Positions 5,097 to 5,098 of a DNA stretch of 5,098 bases are shown one piece after another. The first letter of the stretch is position 1. Every line of letters starts with the position of its first letter. The stretch is from a bacterium (GTDB taxonomy: Bacteria; Spirochaetota; Spirochaetia; Treponematales; Rectinemataceae), in assembly GCA_021813065.1 (NCBI GenBank), contig JAKALZ010000157.1:1-5098 (forward strand), in the 5' to 3' direction. The notes under the pieces are model-generated. The model ran no database searches. It was not told where the DNA came from and worked only from the letters and a program-made list of their open reading frames with translations. The translations under genes were made by a program, and so were the position numbers.

Positions 5097-5098
5097 AT

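Noticed and set aside
1..5098. tRNA, rRNA, CRISPR array, transposase, riboswitch
   Set aside because: I looked for cloverleaf ends, regular direct repeats, transposase motifs and long structured leaders, and saw none.

Overview
The window looks like chromosomal DNA from a Gram-negative bacterium, most plausibly a spirochaete (Treponema/Spirochaeta-like). This rests on the style of the two lipoproteins, including a permissive lipobox A-W-G-C, and on LPP20-like surface lipoproteins next to a heterodimeric ABC exporter. The taxonomic call is an inference. I see no rRNA, tRNA, CRISPR array, insertion sequence or phage gene.

Layout: positions 1-2199 (minus strand) hold two overlapping genes for the halves of a heterodimeric ABC exporter. 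The upstream half (594 aa) is complete and has Asp where the catalytic Walker B Glu is expected. The downstream half starts at 422, overlaps the first gene by 8 bases, and runs off the window. Its first 140 residues show an unusually long loop after TM1. This gene order and asymmetry match the BmrC/BmrD-type exporters. Positions 2200-2277 form a compact divergent promoter region. Its two back-to-back -35 boxes are the arms of an inverted repeat. Both -10 boxes lie so close to their ATGs that both mRNAs look leaderless or nearly so. Positions 2278-2811 (plus strand) encode RNase HI with all catalytic residues and an insert of about 20 residues. A 35-base convergent gap follows.

Positions 2847-5056 (minus strand) hold two lipoprotein genes. 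The promoter-proximal one (215 aa) and the larger one (483 aa, multidomain) both carry an LPP20-like domain and appear to be distant paralogues. A good intrinsic terminator (stem plus T6) lies between them, so the second gene needs its own promoter, which I could not find, or read-through.

The exporter genes and the lipoprotein genes are separate transcription units around rnhA, and nothing in the sequence ties them functionally. The least ordinary points are the palindromic leaderless divergent promoter, the uncharacterised multidomain lipoprotein and its paralogue, and a near-identical DNA repeat encoding both catalytic-Asp strands of RNase HI. I did not find convincing evidence for a wholly new system.
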